This document shows positions 10,740 through 23,699 of a DNA stretch of 64,000 nt, piece after piece (the stretch's first letter is position 1; the number at the start of each line of letters is the position of its first letter). The stretch lies in assembly GCA_029204225.1 (NCBI GenBank), contig CM055113.1:31113024-31177023 (forward strand). The letters are read 5' to 3'. This DNA is from Diphasiastrum complanatum (Eukaryota > Streptophyta > Lycopodiopsida > Lycopodiales > Lycopodiaceae). The position numbers and the translations under genes are program-made. The notes under the pieces are model-generated. The model saw only the letters and a list, made by a program, of their open reading frames with translations. It made no database searches and was not told the origin of the DNA.

Positions 10740-11660
10740 TTCATTCTATGAAGAAAAGCCAACTTGTGATGGGGTCAAGGTTTGAGGAGGAGTATCCTCA
10801 ACATGCATATCCAAGAAGATCTTTATTGTACAAGGCCTATTCCTTGTGGTTCTTATTTCATGGAAAAAAAGGATAAGTGAAGGAGTTATTCATTCTATTC
10901 TACTCGCCTATGGTTCTCTTTCTTTGGGTGATGTTGTATCTTGCTTAGTTGAGATTTGTTCATCTCAAAGTTCAAGTAAGAGTATTCTAGTTTTGAATGA
11001 AGCCTTTAGTTTGGAATTAATTCTTGTCATTGATGACTAGATTATGTTTTCAAAAAATCAAGAAAACAAGATATTGTACCATTCTTTGTATGCTCTTAAA
11101 TTGAGTAAGAGCAAGATTAAGAACAAGCTCAAAAAATACTGAAAAATATGTTCCTTCATTTGAAGAGGCATGTTGTAAACTTCTTGTGAGATTAAGTGAA
11201 GCATCCACTAAGGACACTTACACCCTCAAGAAAGTATTTAGCCTCAATTTGATTAAGTTAGAGTATGGTTTAAAGATTAGATCCATTTTGGATAGAGTTC
11301 ATAGAATTTGGACTAGTAAAGCTAGTGTGCGTAATCTTGAATATTGCTCATGGTATAATGTTGATCTATATGATCTTTGTGATCATGATGAGGCTTGGAA
11401 GCCTCGGATTTTTTAGATTCTTATGCAGCCCTCTTCATCCAAAGGAACTTTGCAAACCTAGGATCTACATCAAGCATGGAGGAGGCATATCAACATAGTG
11501 GCAAATTGGTGGAAAATTTTTCAAAGGCATTTGGAAAAATTTCCATCAAGGAGATCTTATCATGGATTTGATAAGCGTGCTATGATGGATTCTTTGTTCA
11601 TCTTCACTTCAAATTCAAAGCAAAGAGTCCACACACACAAAGGATCTTCATCAACATCAA
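10740..11660 (+). pseudogene. Coding-like block of unknown origin inside Copia-B (possible captured host sequence)
   Basis: This region occupies the place where copia reverse transcriptase and RNase H should be, yet no RT motif (YVDD, QMDVKxAFL) or RNase H motif is found in any frame. Frames at 10846-11040 and 11186-11416 join through one stop and one frame change into a run with residues such as SLSLGDVVSCLVEICSSQSS, FEEACCKLLVRLSEASTKD, LDRVHRIWTSKASVRNLEYC and YDLCDHDEAWKPRIF, followed by WRRHINIVANWWKIF at 11480-11525. It reads like a decayed cellular protein. I do not recognise the family. It could instead be very diverged retroelement sequence. The same block is kept in the right arm (46000-46860). 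Confidence 0.4.
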
Positions 11661-11669
11661 ATAGATATA

Positions 11670-11682
11670 TTTTAAGGAGGAG
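11670..11682 (+). other. Copia-B polypurine tract
   Basis: TTTTAAGGAGGAG lies directly before the 3' LTR start at 11683, the expected plus-strand primer position. Its counterpart is at 45972-45984 on the minus strand. Confidence 0.8.
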
Positions 11683-12267
11683 TGTTAAAAATTGTAAAAC
11701 ATCTCTATCTTATGTTTGTTGATGTTTGGTTCATACCATGTAATTATTTTGTACATATCTAAGGTATGTGAATTGAGCACATATCCTTGTAGAATAGGGT
11801 GAGTTTGGGTTAGGTAGATCAAGTTCCAATGACATGCATAAAGTCTAGTTAGTCTAGTATGACATGCAATAATGTTGACAATGTCTAGATTGACATGCAT
11901 ATAGAAATTCACATGGAATTAGTCAAATATGACCTTGTAGAAACTCGAGCCACAATATATGCATTGTGTCCTAAGTTTACATTGTGACATGCAAGGCATG
12001 CAAACAATCTAATGGTCACATGCATGTAGTTTTGTAGGTTCATATTTAAGAATTTGACATTTGGAGAAAGTAGGTGGAAGTTAGGTGCAATCTGTGCATG
12101 CAAGCAGTTAGGTGTCAAGATAATAGTAGTTTGCACTTGAATAGGTGTAGGATATGCATTGAATGCAAGGAGTACCACAAATTTTGGCTCTCCTATATAT
12201 GTACATATAATTTTCATTTATTTCTAATGAAGAATCAAGCATTGGTAATGTCATAATGTCAAATTTG
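11683..12267 (+). repeat. Copia-B 3' LTR, truncated, left arm
   Basis: It starts TGTTAAAAATTGTAAAACAT as the 5' LTR does, but stops after TAATGTCAAATTTG; the remaining 260 bp or so are missing. Directly after it, a short stretch (AAGAATCAAGCATCGGTAAT) repeats the LTR sequence 12229-12260. So a deletion with local duplication removed the LTR end and about 100 bp of flank. The right-arm copy (45114-45971) is complete, so the deletion postdates the arm duplication. Confidence 0.85.
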
Positions 12268-12467
12268 AAGAATCAAGCATCGGTAATGTCATAATGCCAA
12301 TAATTGCACTCTAAGGTGAGAGGCCAAATCTCGTAGAACAACCACTTGATGCACTTTCAAGAGAGGGCATAGAAGACAACCACATGACCTCGGCCTTCTA
12401 CCCCAATGACATGACGCTTGATTGGCTATGTGATGCCCTTAGACAAGCCACGACAAACAACAAGGAA

Positions 12468-12569
<102 letters not shown>

Positions 12570-12799
12570 TGGGGGTGCATTTTTCGTGTAAGCTATGTAA
12601 ACCATTCACATGTTTAACTATTGTTATGTATTTGCTTGATATCGCGTGATGTATAGGGTAATATAGCAAGGAATGGAAGTCATCAATCAATGTATGCTAT
12701 TTTTTTTTATGATCTTTGTCGTTCAGTACAAAAAATACAATGCATTGTGGGTGCATGGATGACATTTTTGTACGGAGGGCATTGATAAACATAGAAACA

Positions 12800-13020
12800 C
12801 CTATGATTGTGGATTCATAGCAAATGTTGGATTTAGGCAAATTCAGCTTTTTCATATTTGATGTCGAATGGCTCAAAGTTGTTTTCAATGATGCAATTGT
12901 TAGGAAAGATGAGAGTGGTTATTTTGCCATTGACTCCACCAAGCTTCGGATTGATCAAAGCAATACATTTGTTAATCCTCAACAATGTGAGCAGGTACAT
13001 ATGTGTTCAAGTAGTCAATG
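12800..13020 (+). pseudogene. CACTA transposase-associated DUF4216 fragment
   Basis: The frame at 12824-13021 reads FSFFIFDVEWLKVVFNDA, then RKDESGYFAIDSTKLR and FVNPQQCEQVHMC. These match the layout of DUF4216, found at the C-terminal side of plant En/Spm (CACTA) transposases: a hydrophobic strand with D-x-E/D-W-L/F, then a conserved xFAIDxTKL, then a FV-xP-Q-x-CEQV block. Only about 65 residues remain. The frame here is intact, whereas the right-arm copy has lost a T and shifts frame. An 88-bp or so stretch upstream, present in the right arm, is missing here. Confidence 0.75.
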
Positions 13021-14287
13021 ATCTTTTTATGTCAATCAATTGATTTTCAGTATACAAAAATTGTATATTGTGTGTATACCCAAGCAATTGTAACATAGAT
13101 AATAATTATGATTCAATGTTTATGGTAACATCGATTAATTATAGGGAGCCAACGTCGGAGCGACAGCAGGCTGGCTAGTGGCGCCTCCCGTGCTCTTGCA
13201 TGGTATAGTGGACAACACACCTACGTCGGTGCCCAACTAAAATTATGAAGCGCAGACGCAGGGTGTCTATGGACATTATTTGATCATTAAAAGATTTGTT
13301 CATGTTAACCAATGAATGTGACATCAAAAGTAGAATTGAGTCTTGCATTTTAGGTTGAATAGAACTCAAAGATGGGTGATCCATTGCATGTCTTGTCACT
13401 TGTCAAGATAGCAAAACAGGGTAATAAGATACATTGGCCATTAACAGATGTTGCCCTCTATTGTGAAACCACCATGAATCACATATATGAGAGAGAGGCT
13501 AATAGCTATATGACATTATGTGTTAAGTATAGGTAAGGCCCCACCCCCGTCGTGAGCCTTCCCCTTCGTAATAACCTCCATTTTTTAAAATATTTTTTTG
13601 TTTATTTTTAGAAGTGTTTTTAAAAATAGTAAATTTGGATTTTTGTGACTTTTCAAAAATAGCGAGTTTTGAATTGCGCAACTTTTTAAAAATATAAAGT
13701 GAATCTTATATTTTTGTAAGGTGCTTCATTCATTTTCAAAAAATAATAATAGTACCGTACAAATGTCTAATGTATTTAGTGCTCCATAAATTCATGTACA
13801 ATAAATTCAGGTGCAATAATATGCCATTAAATGCATTCTTCAAGTACACTTTAAAAAAATCTAGAGGTTATTTATTCTTGAGGTTATTAAACCTTATATA
13901 TAATGCCCATGGCCCCATAGTAGATTTAGGCCGGCTTATTATTCTGTGCAAAAGTGAACGGGAGCTGCTATTTCCACCCTCACAAGCCTGTGGGAGACGC
14001 TTGGCAACAGCCGCAAACACACAAATAGGGGAGATGGAGAATGTGAGAGAAGTTGAAGCACATGATGCTCATCTAGCTCCAGATCGAGACTCGAAAAAAG
14101 AGTCGACGGATTGCTTATTACGTAGTAGCAATGGTATATCACATTTCTAACGATATACAACTGTCGTTATCCAAATGTAGCAATTAGTAATTACTTCTTG
14201 CCCTGTTTTAGTCTTGCCCAGCCCAATGGCTTTCAAGATTTTTGGATTTTTTTTTGAACTGGATAGCCATTTTATTGTTGATTAGAA

Positions 14288-14395
14288 TGTATATCTGATT
14301 TCAAGCTATACGGATTGTCCTCATTGCTACTTTGATTCCTCAGACTGTATACCTATTTTCAAGTGATACGGAAAGTCCTGACTCCTACCTACTAG
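14288..14395 (+). repeat. Two-copy imperfect tandem repeat, period about 58 bp
   Basis: TGTATATCTGATTTCAAGCT with ATACGGATTGTCCT is followed 58 bp later by TGTATACCTATTTTCAAGTG with ATACGGAAAGTCCT. The pair is mirrored in the right arm near 42865-42970. The role is unknown. Confidence 0.7.
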
Positions 14396-14563
14396 TATAA
14401 TTGCTCGAAATGTGGATTGTCTATCATCTAATTTCTAGCTACATAAATAGACCTCGCTCCGGCTCGACTGTTCGTCAGAGAATATATTTTAGAGCCATAT
14501 GCATATATAACGTACTAATATTATCTTATTCTGTCCCTAACATCCTGGCTATCCGTTTTGCAG

Positions 14564-14671
14564 GCCTTGTAGAGGGTCGAAAAGAGGTAGTCGACTACAA
14601 TAGTGAGCTTAGGGAAGTCTGGCGGATTTGCATGGAGGAAAGACCTGCGACTCTCTTTTTCAATGCAAAAG
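14564..14671 (+). other. Exon-like segment (108 bp) with splice-like borders
   Basis: A 108-bp block is preceded by a pyrimidine-rich CCGTTTTGCAG and followed by GTAATATTC, the borders expected of an internal plant exon. In frame it encodes GLVEGRKEVVDYNSEL followed by REVWRICMEERPATLFFNAK. The right-arm copy (42587-42694) keeps the same borders and frame with two amino-acid changes. No family was recognised. It may be a gene fragment captured by the surrounding transposon, or a chance pattern; the length being a multiple of three and the conservation in both arms are the only support. Confidence 0.4.
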
Positions 14672-14715
14672 GTAATATTCTATTTTGTTGTAAAACTCTC
14701 TGTTCGGTCAAAAGG

Positions 14716-15478
14716 AAAGGACCAATCAGATGATGGAGGATATGCTTTGAGCATATGTGGGCCATCGGCAGTTTGATTGGGAACAGTACCTTCCATTGGT
14801 GGAATTTGCATATAATAGTGCAAAACATTCAGCGACCGGATTCAGCCCTTTCATGCTTATGTATGGTTTTCAACCTCGATCACCAATTAGTGTTGGCATG
14901 AAAAACCTACGGGTGCAAGCCGCAACTGATTTCCTTGCAAATATGCAAGAAATGTTACAATTGGCTAAAGATAGCATAAATAGTACCTAAGACAGGGCAA
15001 GACACTATGCTGATCTATTTCGGAAGCACAAGGTATTCATGGTCAACGACTGGGTGTTTTTGAGGGTCCCTAATCACTCTAGGGGCTGGAAAATTGGTAA
15101 GTGTGCAAAGTTGGCGCCTAGGTATTGCGGTCCTTTTAAGGTTATCCAAGTGATAAACAAGGTCACATACAAACTAGACCTTCTAGCTAACGTTGAAATT
15201 CATCATGTTTTCCACGTTAGTAAGTTGAAACCCTCGTTGGGAGTTGGGGAGACCGTGTCCCTGTGGAAGATCTAGTGGAACTTCTTCGTGATGAGTCCAT
15301 GAGTGGACCACCTGAACCCGAGGCGCTTGTTAATAGCCGGCAGAGGACTCTACAGAGTAGAGTGGTTCGGAAATTTTTAGTCAGGTGGAGGGGCAAATCA
15401 GAAGAGGAGGATACATGGGAAAAGGAGGCTGATCTCCAGAAGAATTTTTCAAATTTTTCCCTACAAGGAAAAATTTAA
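14716..15478 (+). pseudogene. Gypsy-D pol 3' fragment, left arm: integrase end and chromodomain
   Basis: The fragment begins inside the integrase core at QKERTNQMMEDML (the third catalytic acid, E, region). It continues through YLPLVEFAYNSAKHSATGF and YGFQPRSPISVGMKN, a stop near 14990, then [20 protein letters not shown] ... [18 protein letters not shown] and [17 protein letters not shown], and a chromodomain at 15330-15440 (VVRKFLVRWRGKSEEEDTWE). The frame shifts once at about 15265. The intact parallel is in the core at 36130-37114. It was cut at 14716, where the CACTA composite now abuts. Confidence 0.88.
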
Positions 15479-15494
15479 GTTTAGGGGGAAGGAA
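15479..15494 (+). other. Gypsy-D polypurine tract, left arm
   Basis: The purine run in GTTTAGGGGGAAGGAA sits immediately before the LTR TGTTAC start. The same tract, complemented, precedes the LTR at 36058 and 41764. Confidence 0.75.
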
Positions 15495-16320
15495 TGTTAC
15501 ATACCTATGTAACTAGCAGTACCTCAGATCCCTAATAGTCCATTTAGTGTTGGGGGCTAAATGACAACGTACCCTTAGGATTAAGGGTATGTGCCCTTGG
15601 CTAAGGACATGCAAGTGACTATACCTTATTGAAGGTATGGAGTCATGTGACCCTTGGATAAGGGTTACCCTTAGTATTAAGGATAGGTGTCTTAGATTAA
15701 GGTACTAGTGTCTTCGATTAAGGACAGGTAGGTGTCTATGCCTTGGATGGAGGTATGGAACCTAGAGATGTGTTAGAAAGTCATTGGATGATTATTTCTC
15801 TATACCTTGGGCCTCAAACTTGAACCATATCACTTTAATGGTCTAGGACCAAAGTATACATGCACAACTTGGGCATTGGGACCTACTAGGAGGGCGCACT
15901 TCCAATGGGTGTAATGAGTTCCCAACTCTCACAAGGAAGACATTCAAAGAGTCATAAGTTATGGAAGGAGTCTCTTGACTTTCCATAAGCCTATGGAGGT
16001 TCTTGGAAGTTCTTTAACTCCCCTAGGCTTCTCTCTCTCTCATTGGATGGGCATGGATACTGCACTGGAGGGGTCCATGGGCCATCTATATGAGGGTAGT
16101 AGGGTGCCCATTGGGAGGGGACAGATCTCTCTTGCTTGCTTTGCTTATGCTCTAGTGTTGCTACTAGTGTGTAGAGTACTTTCTTGTGTGTAGTATGATT
16201 AGGGTTTGGATCTTGCTTATGGTATGGGACAGATGTAGGCTTTGGATCTTGAGTATGCTATAGTCTGTTGTGGTATGCTTGTGATTTGTTTATGGTTAGC
16301 AAGAGGAGTGCTAGATAGGT
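15495..16320 (+). repeat. Gypsy-D LTR, left arm, truncated by the inverted-repeat breakpoint
   Basis: It starts TGTTACATACCTATGTAACT (itself a short palindrome) and matches the full LTR at 62914-64000 for its first 826 bp. It breaks off after GCTAGATAGGT at 16320. Near the start it carries many short CCTTGGATAAGGGT-like repeats. It is one of five Gypsy-D LTR copies in the window (others at 34986-36057, 40681-41763, 59447-60086 and 62914-64000). Confidence 0.9.
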
Positions 16321-18540
<2,220 letters not shown>

Positions 18541-18546
18541 AATCCA

Positions 18547-18714
<168 letters not shown>

Positions 18715-18939
18715 TATCGTTATGTCTACCGGGATTTATATTTGCACCTTATTAGATGACAAACTCTTAATATTGAATCCAGTCAGAAAGCATGTTAGTT
18801 TTTTATCTTGACCAAATACATTGCATTGTTGGAATAATAATAATAACATAAAACATGGACATTTCTAAAGAATGAATGTAATGTGTAATTGGTTGATTTG
18901 ACAAACTAGCATTGATCATTTGACTCATTTTATATTTTT

Positions 18940-19740
18940 GATATAGAGTATTTTTTCGACCCCGGGTCGGGTCTAAATTTTTTGACCCTTATTCACTCGG
19001 TTTTTTTCGACACTGTTTGTATTTTTCGACCTTGTATATATTTTTTGACCTAGTGTATATTTTTTGACTCATTTTATATTTTCAATATAGAGTCTTTTTT
19101 CGACCTTGGGTCGAGTTGAATCGGGTCTAAATTTTCTGGCCCTGGTTCACTAGTTTTTTATCGATTCTATTTCTATTTCCGACCCTGTGTATATTTTTCG
19201 ATCCAGTGTATATTTTTTGACACATTGTATATTTTCTATACATAGTACTTTTTCGACCATAGGTCAGGTTGAATTGGGTTGAAATTTTTTGACTCTAGTT
19301 CTCTCAGTTTCTTCTAACTTTGTGTATATTTTTTGACCCTGTGTATATTTTATGACCTAGTGTATAGTTTTGAGTTTTGATACAGAAGAGTACTTTTTCG
19401 ACCTTGGATCGGGTCGAATCAGGTCTAAATTTTTTGACTCTAGTTCTCTGTATATTTTTTACCTTGTTTGTATTTTTCGACCCTGTGTATATTTTTCGAC
19501 CTAGTATATTTTTTCGGCTCATTGTATTATTCGACCTTGTGTATATTTTTTGATCTACTGTATATATTTTGACCCATTGTATATTTTCGAGACAAGTACT
19601 TTTTTTACTTTGGGTCGGGTCGAATCAGGATTATATTTTCCAACCCTAGTTCATTGTATATTTTTCGACCATGTTTGTATTTTCCGACCCTGTTTACTTT
19701 TTCCGACCCATTGTATATTTTTCGACCCATTGTATTGTGG
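18940..19740. repeat. Degenerate tandem array with TTTTTCGACC units and a longer repeat of about 150 bp
   Basis: The short word TTTTTCGACC(C/T)TGTGTATA recurs dozens of times with drift, about every 20-25 bp. A longer unit is marked by GGGTCGGGTCGAATCAGGTC-like blocks followed by TAAATTTT; anchor positions are near 18973, 19129, 19281, 19424 and 19630, giving spacings of roughly 156, 152, 143 and 206 bp. No coding function is apparent; the frame at 19550-19843 is a by-product of the repeat. It looks like a local minisatellite with higher-order organisation. Confidence 0.8.
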
Positions 19741-20683
19741 TAGCCAAGTTTCGACAATTTATTATGTTTTTGGCTTTCAATTGCTAAATCTTGAGCCTTT
19801 TCCCTTTATTGCAGTGCACAGTATACTCCGAAGCTATATTTAAGCGTTACGTATATGAAATCTATTTTTACGGTGCTACGGCTCTTTTGTACAATGCTTA
19901 GTCTTTGTCTTTAAGCTAATACGCCTATTTGCAAAGGCTATCCTCATGAACATTTAGTTCAAGATATACTGTCTAAAGGTAGTCTTTGTTGTCTAAGGAC
20001 TGAGTTTCATGAATAAAGCGCATCTATCGACATGCACTATTGCAGCTGTCTTGTACTTTAAAAGCCACTATTCTTCAGGCTAGTCTTCTTTCTTAAAATC
20101 ATTTGTTGAGGTTGACCGTTGAACGTCAATTAAAGGCACCTTTGTTCTAGAAGCGGATTTTCTAGAGGTTACGTCTATTGTTTAAAGGACAGGTCATATT
20201 TCTAAGGGCAAACCATTGTTTTCAAAGGCACTTCACTGGATCTGAAGGGCAGCTGTCGCACCTCGCTGAAGGGCCATTGTCGCACATTTCGCTCCATTAG
20301 AGGAGTTTTGAGCTCCAAAAAGACCCTTTAAGAATTCGTGCAAGATGTAGTTTATATTATTAAAATATTATAACACTAATACTTTTGACTTGCCATGACT
20401 TTTTAATCATAGCTCAGAAGTATGTCATCTAACATATCATTGGAAAGCCCTTGTCGAGCGCTTTCCAATGCACCAAACTTCGCTAAATTTGAACTTACCA
20501 CTAAAAAGTTATGCCATTTTTAGTGTGGATTCAAAATATGGACTCAAAAAGTTACGTTACATAGATTTCAAATTTGAGTGTTTTGATTGGTCTATGTGTA
20601 AGAAAAAATTCAAAAAAAATATAAAAAAAATCTGTACAAAGGGTTTTTTTTGGATTTAGAACTCCTCTAATGTATTTGGATTT
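19741..20683. other. Unassigned DNA between tandem array and Copia-C
   Basis: Contains TTTATTGCAGTGCAC near 19807 (acceptor-like) and several AAAGG(G/A)CA words around 20120-20290, but no domain. It may be the remains of an LTR or leader belonging to a transposon, though no second copy is in the window. Confidence 0.4.
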
Positions 20684-21046
20684 TTGAGAGAGCTTCTTCT
20701 CTCTTCGGATTTCTCTAGGGTGCCCAACGAGCTGTTAAGAAAGCCCACCTTTGCTTCTTCATCTCCATCGGCCTACAGCCCTCATCGCATCTCCAGCGGC
20801 TATCTTCCAACTAGCCAACGGGCTGTTTTCTGGCTTTTCCATGCAACCACGTCAGAAGCGGCTCTCTACAAATGGCTAAGAGGTAGTTCCAACCAGTCCG
20901 TGTTCTCTGTTTGCTGGAAATTGCATGAGGTTATGGCTTGGCAGTTCCTTAATGACGGTTTTCTTGGCAGTGCTCTCCAATGGCACTCTGCAGACCTCTT
21001 GGAAGCTATCGCATCTTCTACATGGCAGCTACAGAGGCAAATTTGA
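20684..21046 (+). CDS. Hypothetical 120-codon frame, doubtful
   Basis: The frame is richer in G+C than its AT-rich surroundings, serine-rich near residues 25-45 (SSSPSAYSPHRISSG), and contains three Trp-centred stretches (FWLFHATTSE, YKWLRGSSN, MAWQFLND). No known domain, signal peptide or clear membrane segment was seen. It lies just upstream of the Copia-C primer-like site and could be part of a lost LTR or leader. Whether it is expressed is unknown. Confidence 0.2.
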   Translation: MRELLLSSDFSRVPNELLRKPTFASSSPSAYSPHRISSGYLPTSQRAVFWLFHATTSEAALYKWLRGSSNQSVFSVCWKLHEVMAWQFLNDGFLGSALQWHSADLLEAIASSTWQLQRQI

Positions 21047-21480
21047 TTTCAAGTGGTAGTTCTAGTGCTCTTCTAAAGATCTATATGGTAGTTCAACGAT
21101 AACCCACTTCAGTTAGCCATTGTCTTCATCATACGACCACCTTCAACCTGCTGATGTTTCTTACCTGAGACATTAACCTTGTTTCTAACTGTTGTCTTCT
21201 GTGGCAGCATTGTGTTGGATAGCAAACGACCTATTCCAAATGGCAAATAACCATTTGCTCTCTCTTTGCAGATAGTTATCAGAGCCCACAACTTCTAGCA
21301 CGTTTTTTCTTTCTTAGTGTGAGTGTGTGTGTATGTGTACAAATTTTTTGGATTTTTTTGGGGATTTTTCAGAGCTAGGGTTTATTAAGATTTCTAGATT
21401 AAAAAAATAGCTGATTGACTGATCGATTCTTCTGTGTAAAGAAAACTTGAAAATTTAGATTTTATTTTGTTATAATTGTC

Positions 21481-23651
21481 ATGGCCGCCTTCTCCATCAT
21501 GTGAATTTTGAACTGGTCGGAGTCAAGAAATGGTTTAGATGCATGAAATTTATCCCATCAGTCCTACAGCACGGACACCAAGAAGATAGATCATATCACT
21601 ACCGTACATGGTCCTTTCAAGTCAATGAAAGATCACGTCATTGCCCACATTAGTGAAGCTGTATTAGCAAGAGGCACTTGGGATTCACTCAAAACACAGT
21701 TTCAGACGGCGAACCCCTCTCGAATGATGTTTTTGAGGACCAAACTCATAACTGTTCGCATGGAGGAGAATGAGGGCGTAGGGTCCTATTTCACACGAAT
21801 AAAGGAGTTATGAGACCAAATGACAACTATTGGAAAGCCAATAAGAGATGTTGAGTTGGTTCACATAGCTATAAATGGCCTATCTGAAAATTTTCAAATG
21901 TTTGCAAGTGGCATTGCTTCGAGGGAGAGGCTACCAACATTTGAAAATCTTCATGGCATCATCTTATAGGAGGAACAAAGGCGTGAAGTGGTAAAAACTC
22001 AACTTCCCACATCGGAAGATCAAGCAATGCTAGCCAGAGGAAAGCATAAATACAAGAAACAATCCAAGAAGTTGAATGTGGAGGATGACAATCAAGGATC
22101 CACATTAGGCAAGAAGAAAAAAGACAACTGTTTCTATTGCCAAAAGCCTGGACATTGGTCAAGAGATTGTCGCAAGAAGAAGACAGATATTAAGAGGGGC
22201 AAAGTGAAGCAGTTGACCAATTTTGTCAAAGAAGAGAATGATAGCCATAACGAAGATCAAGGCACAACATTTGCGACAGCATTAGCATCGCAACATTCCA
22301 TTGATCATACACATTGGTATGTGGACTCAGGAGCAACGAGACACATGACTGACAACAAATCATGGTTTAAAAACTTGGAGCTTACTGATTATGGAGATAG
22401 AGTTGCACAGGCGAACGACGACGAGTGCCAAATTCATGGAGTTGGTGTAGTGCCTATTCAATTTCCTGATGGACATGTGAAGGTAATTGAAAATGTGTTG
22501 TATGTTCCTTGCCTTCAGAAGAGTCTTTTATCTTTTGGTACAATGACAGATCATAAGTTGAAGGTGGAGTTCAATGACAAGAAATGCCAGATCAAGGATG
22601 TGAAACGAGGTTTCAAGGTGATTGCTGATGGCTTTAGGGATAAAACTTGTGGTTTGTATAAGTTAAATGTCGTTGTTACGAAGTGCAATGTGTTAGCATC
22701 TACATCTATATCACAAAGTGATTTATGGCATAGACGTATGGGGCATTTGAACTTCAAGAGCTTGAGGTTACTTCGTAAGCTCAAGATGGTAACCGGTTTA
22801 CCTAGTTTGAATGACAAGGAAGAGTCCATTTGCAAGGAGTGTGTGCTAGGCAAGTTACACAGGAAGAAGCTCAACAAAGGAGGAGCAACAAGGGCAAAAC
22901 GAGTGCTTGAGTTAATACAGCCAATGAAAGTAATGTCTATTGGTAAAGCATTTTATTTGCTAACCTTCATTGATGATTACTCACGAAAGACCTGGATCTA
23001 CATCGTTAAGCAAAAGTCTAACACATTTGGATGCTTCAAAAGCTTCAAAGCATTGGTGGAAAATCAGTCAGGTGCTAAGATCAAGGTACTTAGGGAAGAT
23101 CGTGGTGGTGAGTATCGTTCCACATATTTTATTGATTTTTGCAAGGAGCATGCATTAAACATGAGTTTGCACAATTTGATACACCTCAACAGAATGGGGT
23201 AGCTGAAAGAAAGAATCGTACCATTGTCGAAGCAGCTAGGGCAATGATGACACATATGAGAGTTACTGATTCTTTATGGGGAGAAGCTATCAAAACTGTT
23301 GTGTTCTTGCAAAATAGAAGCCCTACAGTTGTTGTACATAATCGCACACCCGAGGAGGAATTCACTAGTGAGAAGCCTAAGATGGATGGGTTGCGAGTAT
23401 TTGGATGCCGAGTGTATGTTCGCATACCTAAGAGCGAGAGAGCCAAAATGCAGGTAAAGGCCTTGAAGTGCATTTTTACATTTTATGATGAACAAACCAA
23501 GGGATATAGATATTATGATCCAGAGGGACTACATGTGCATATAAGCCGTGATGTCTTATTTGATGAAATCCATAGATTTGAGGATGAAGAAAAGAATAAT
23601 GATGAGCTATGTAAGCTTCTCAAAGAGGATGAAGTAGTTCCACCACCATAG
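21481..23651 (+). pseudogene. Copia-C gag, protease and integrase
   Basis: Gag is visible from about 21620 (HISEAVLARGTWDSLKTQFQ, then SRMMFLRTKLITVRMEE) with stops near 21811 and 21967. The long frame 21988-23202 (404 codons) holds a zinc knuckle CFYCQKPGHWSRDC, a protease site WYVDSGATRHMT, the pre-integrase LWHRRMGHLNFKSL, a CxxC-type zinc region, and the integrase motifs FIDDYSRKTW and EDRGGEY. A frameshift near 23150 moves the rest (QNGVAERKNRTI, with the catalytic E, then VFGCRVYVRIP and GYRYYDPEG) into the frame ending at 23651. All three integrase acids are kept, so decay is through frameshift and stops rather than active-site loss. Confidence 0.88.
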
Positions 23652-23699
23652 GAAGATCATGATGATGATGATGAGGGACGTGGTACTCCTCCCACCATA

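Larger units (their letters stand above)
6746..12267 (+). mobile_element. Copia-B, non-autonomous Ty1/copia element, left-arm copy (3' LTR truncated)
   Basis: The order is 5' LTR, tRNA-Met primer site, gag-protease frame, integrase remnant, an inserted LTR, a block of unrecognised coding-like DNA, polypurine tract, and 3' LTR cut short at 12267. The 5' flank is ATGAT, complementary to ATCAT after the other end in the right arm, so a 5-bp target duplication is likely. Reverse transcriptase and RNase H were not found anywhere in it; it must have relied on another element for mobility. Its Gag resembles that of Copia-A, which makes Copia-A relatives the candidate helpers (inference). Confidence 0.85.

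Noticed and set aside
14716..15478. Host chromodomain gene
   Set aside because: The chromodomain follows gypsy integrase and precedes a polypurine tract and LTR; it is the retroelement's own C-terminal domain.
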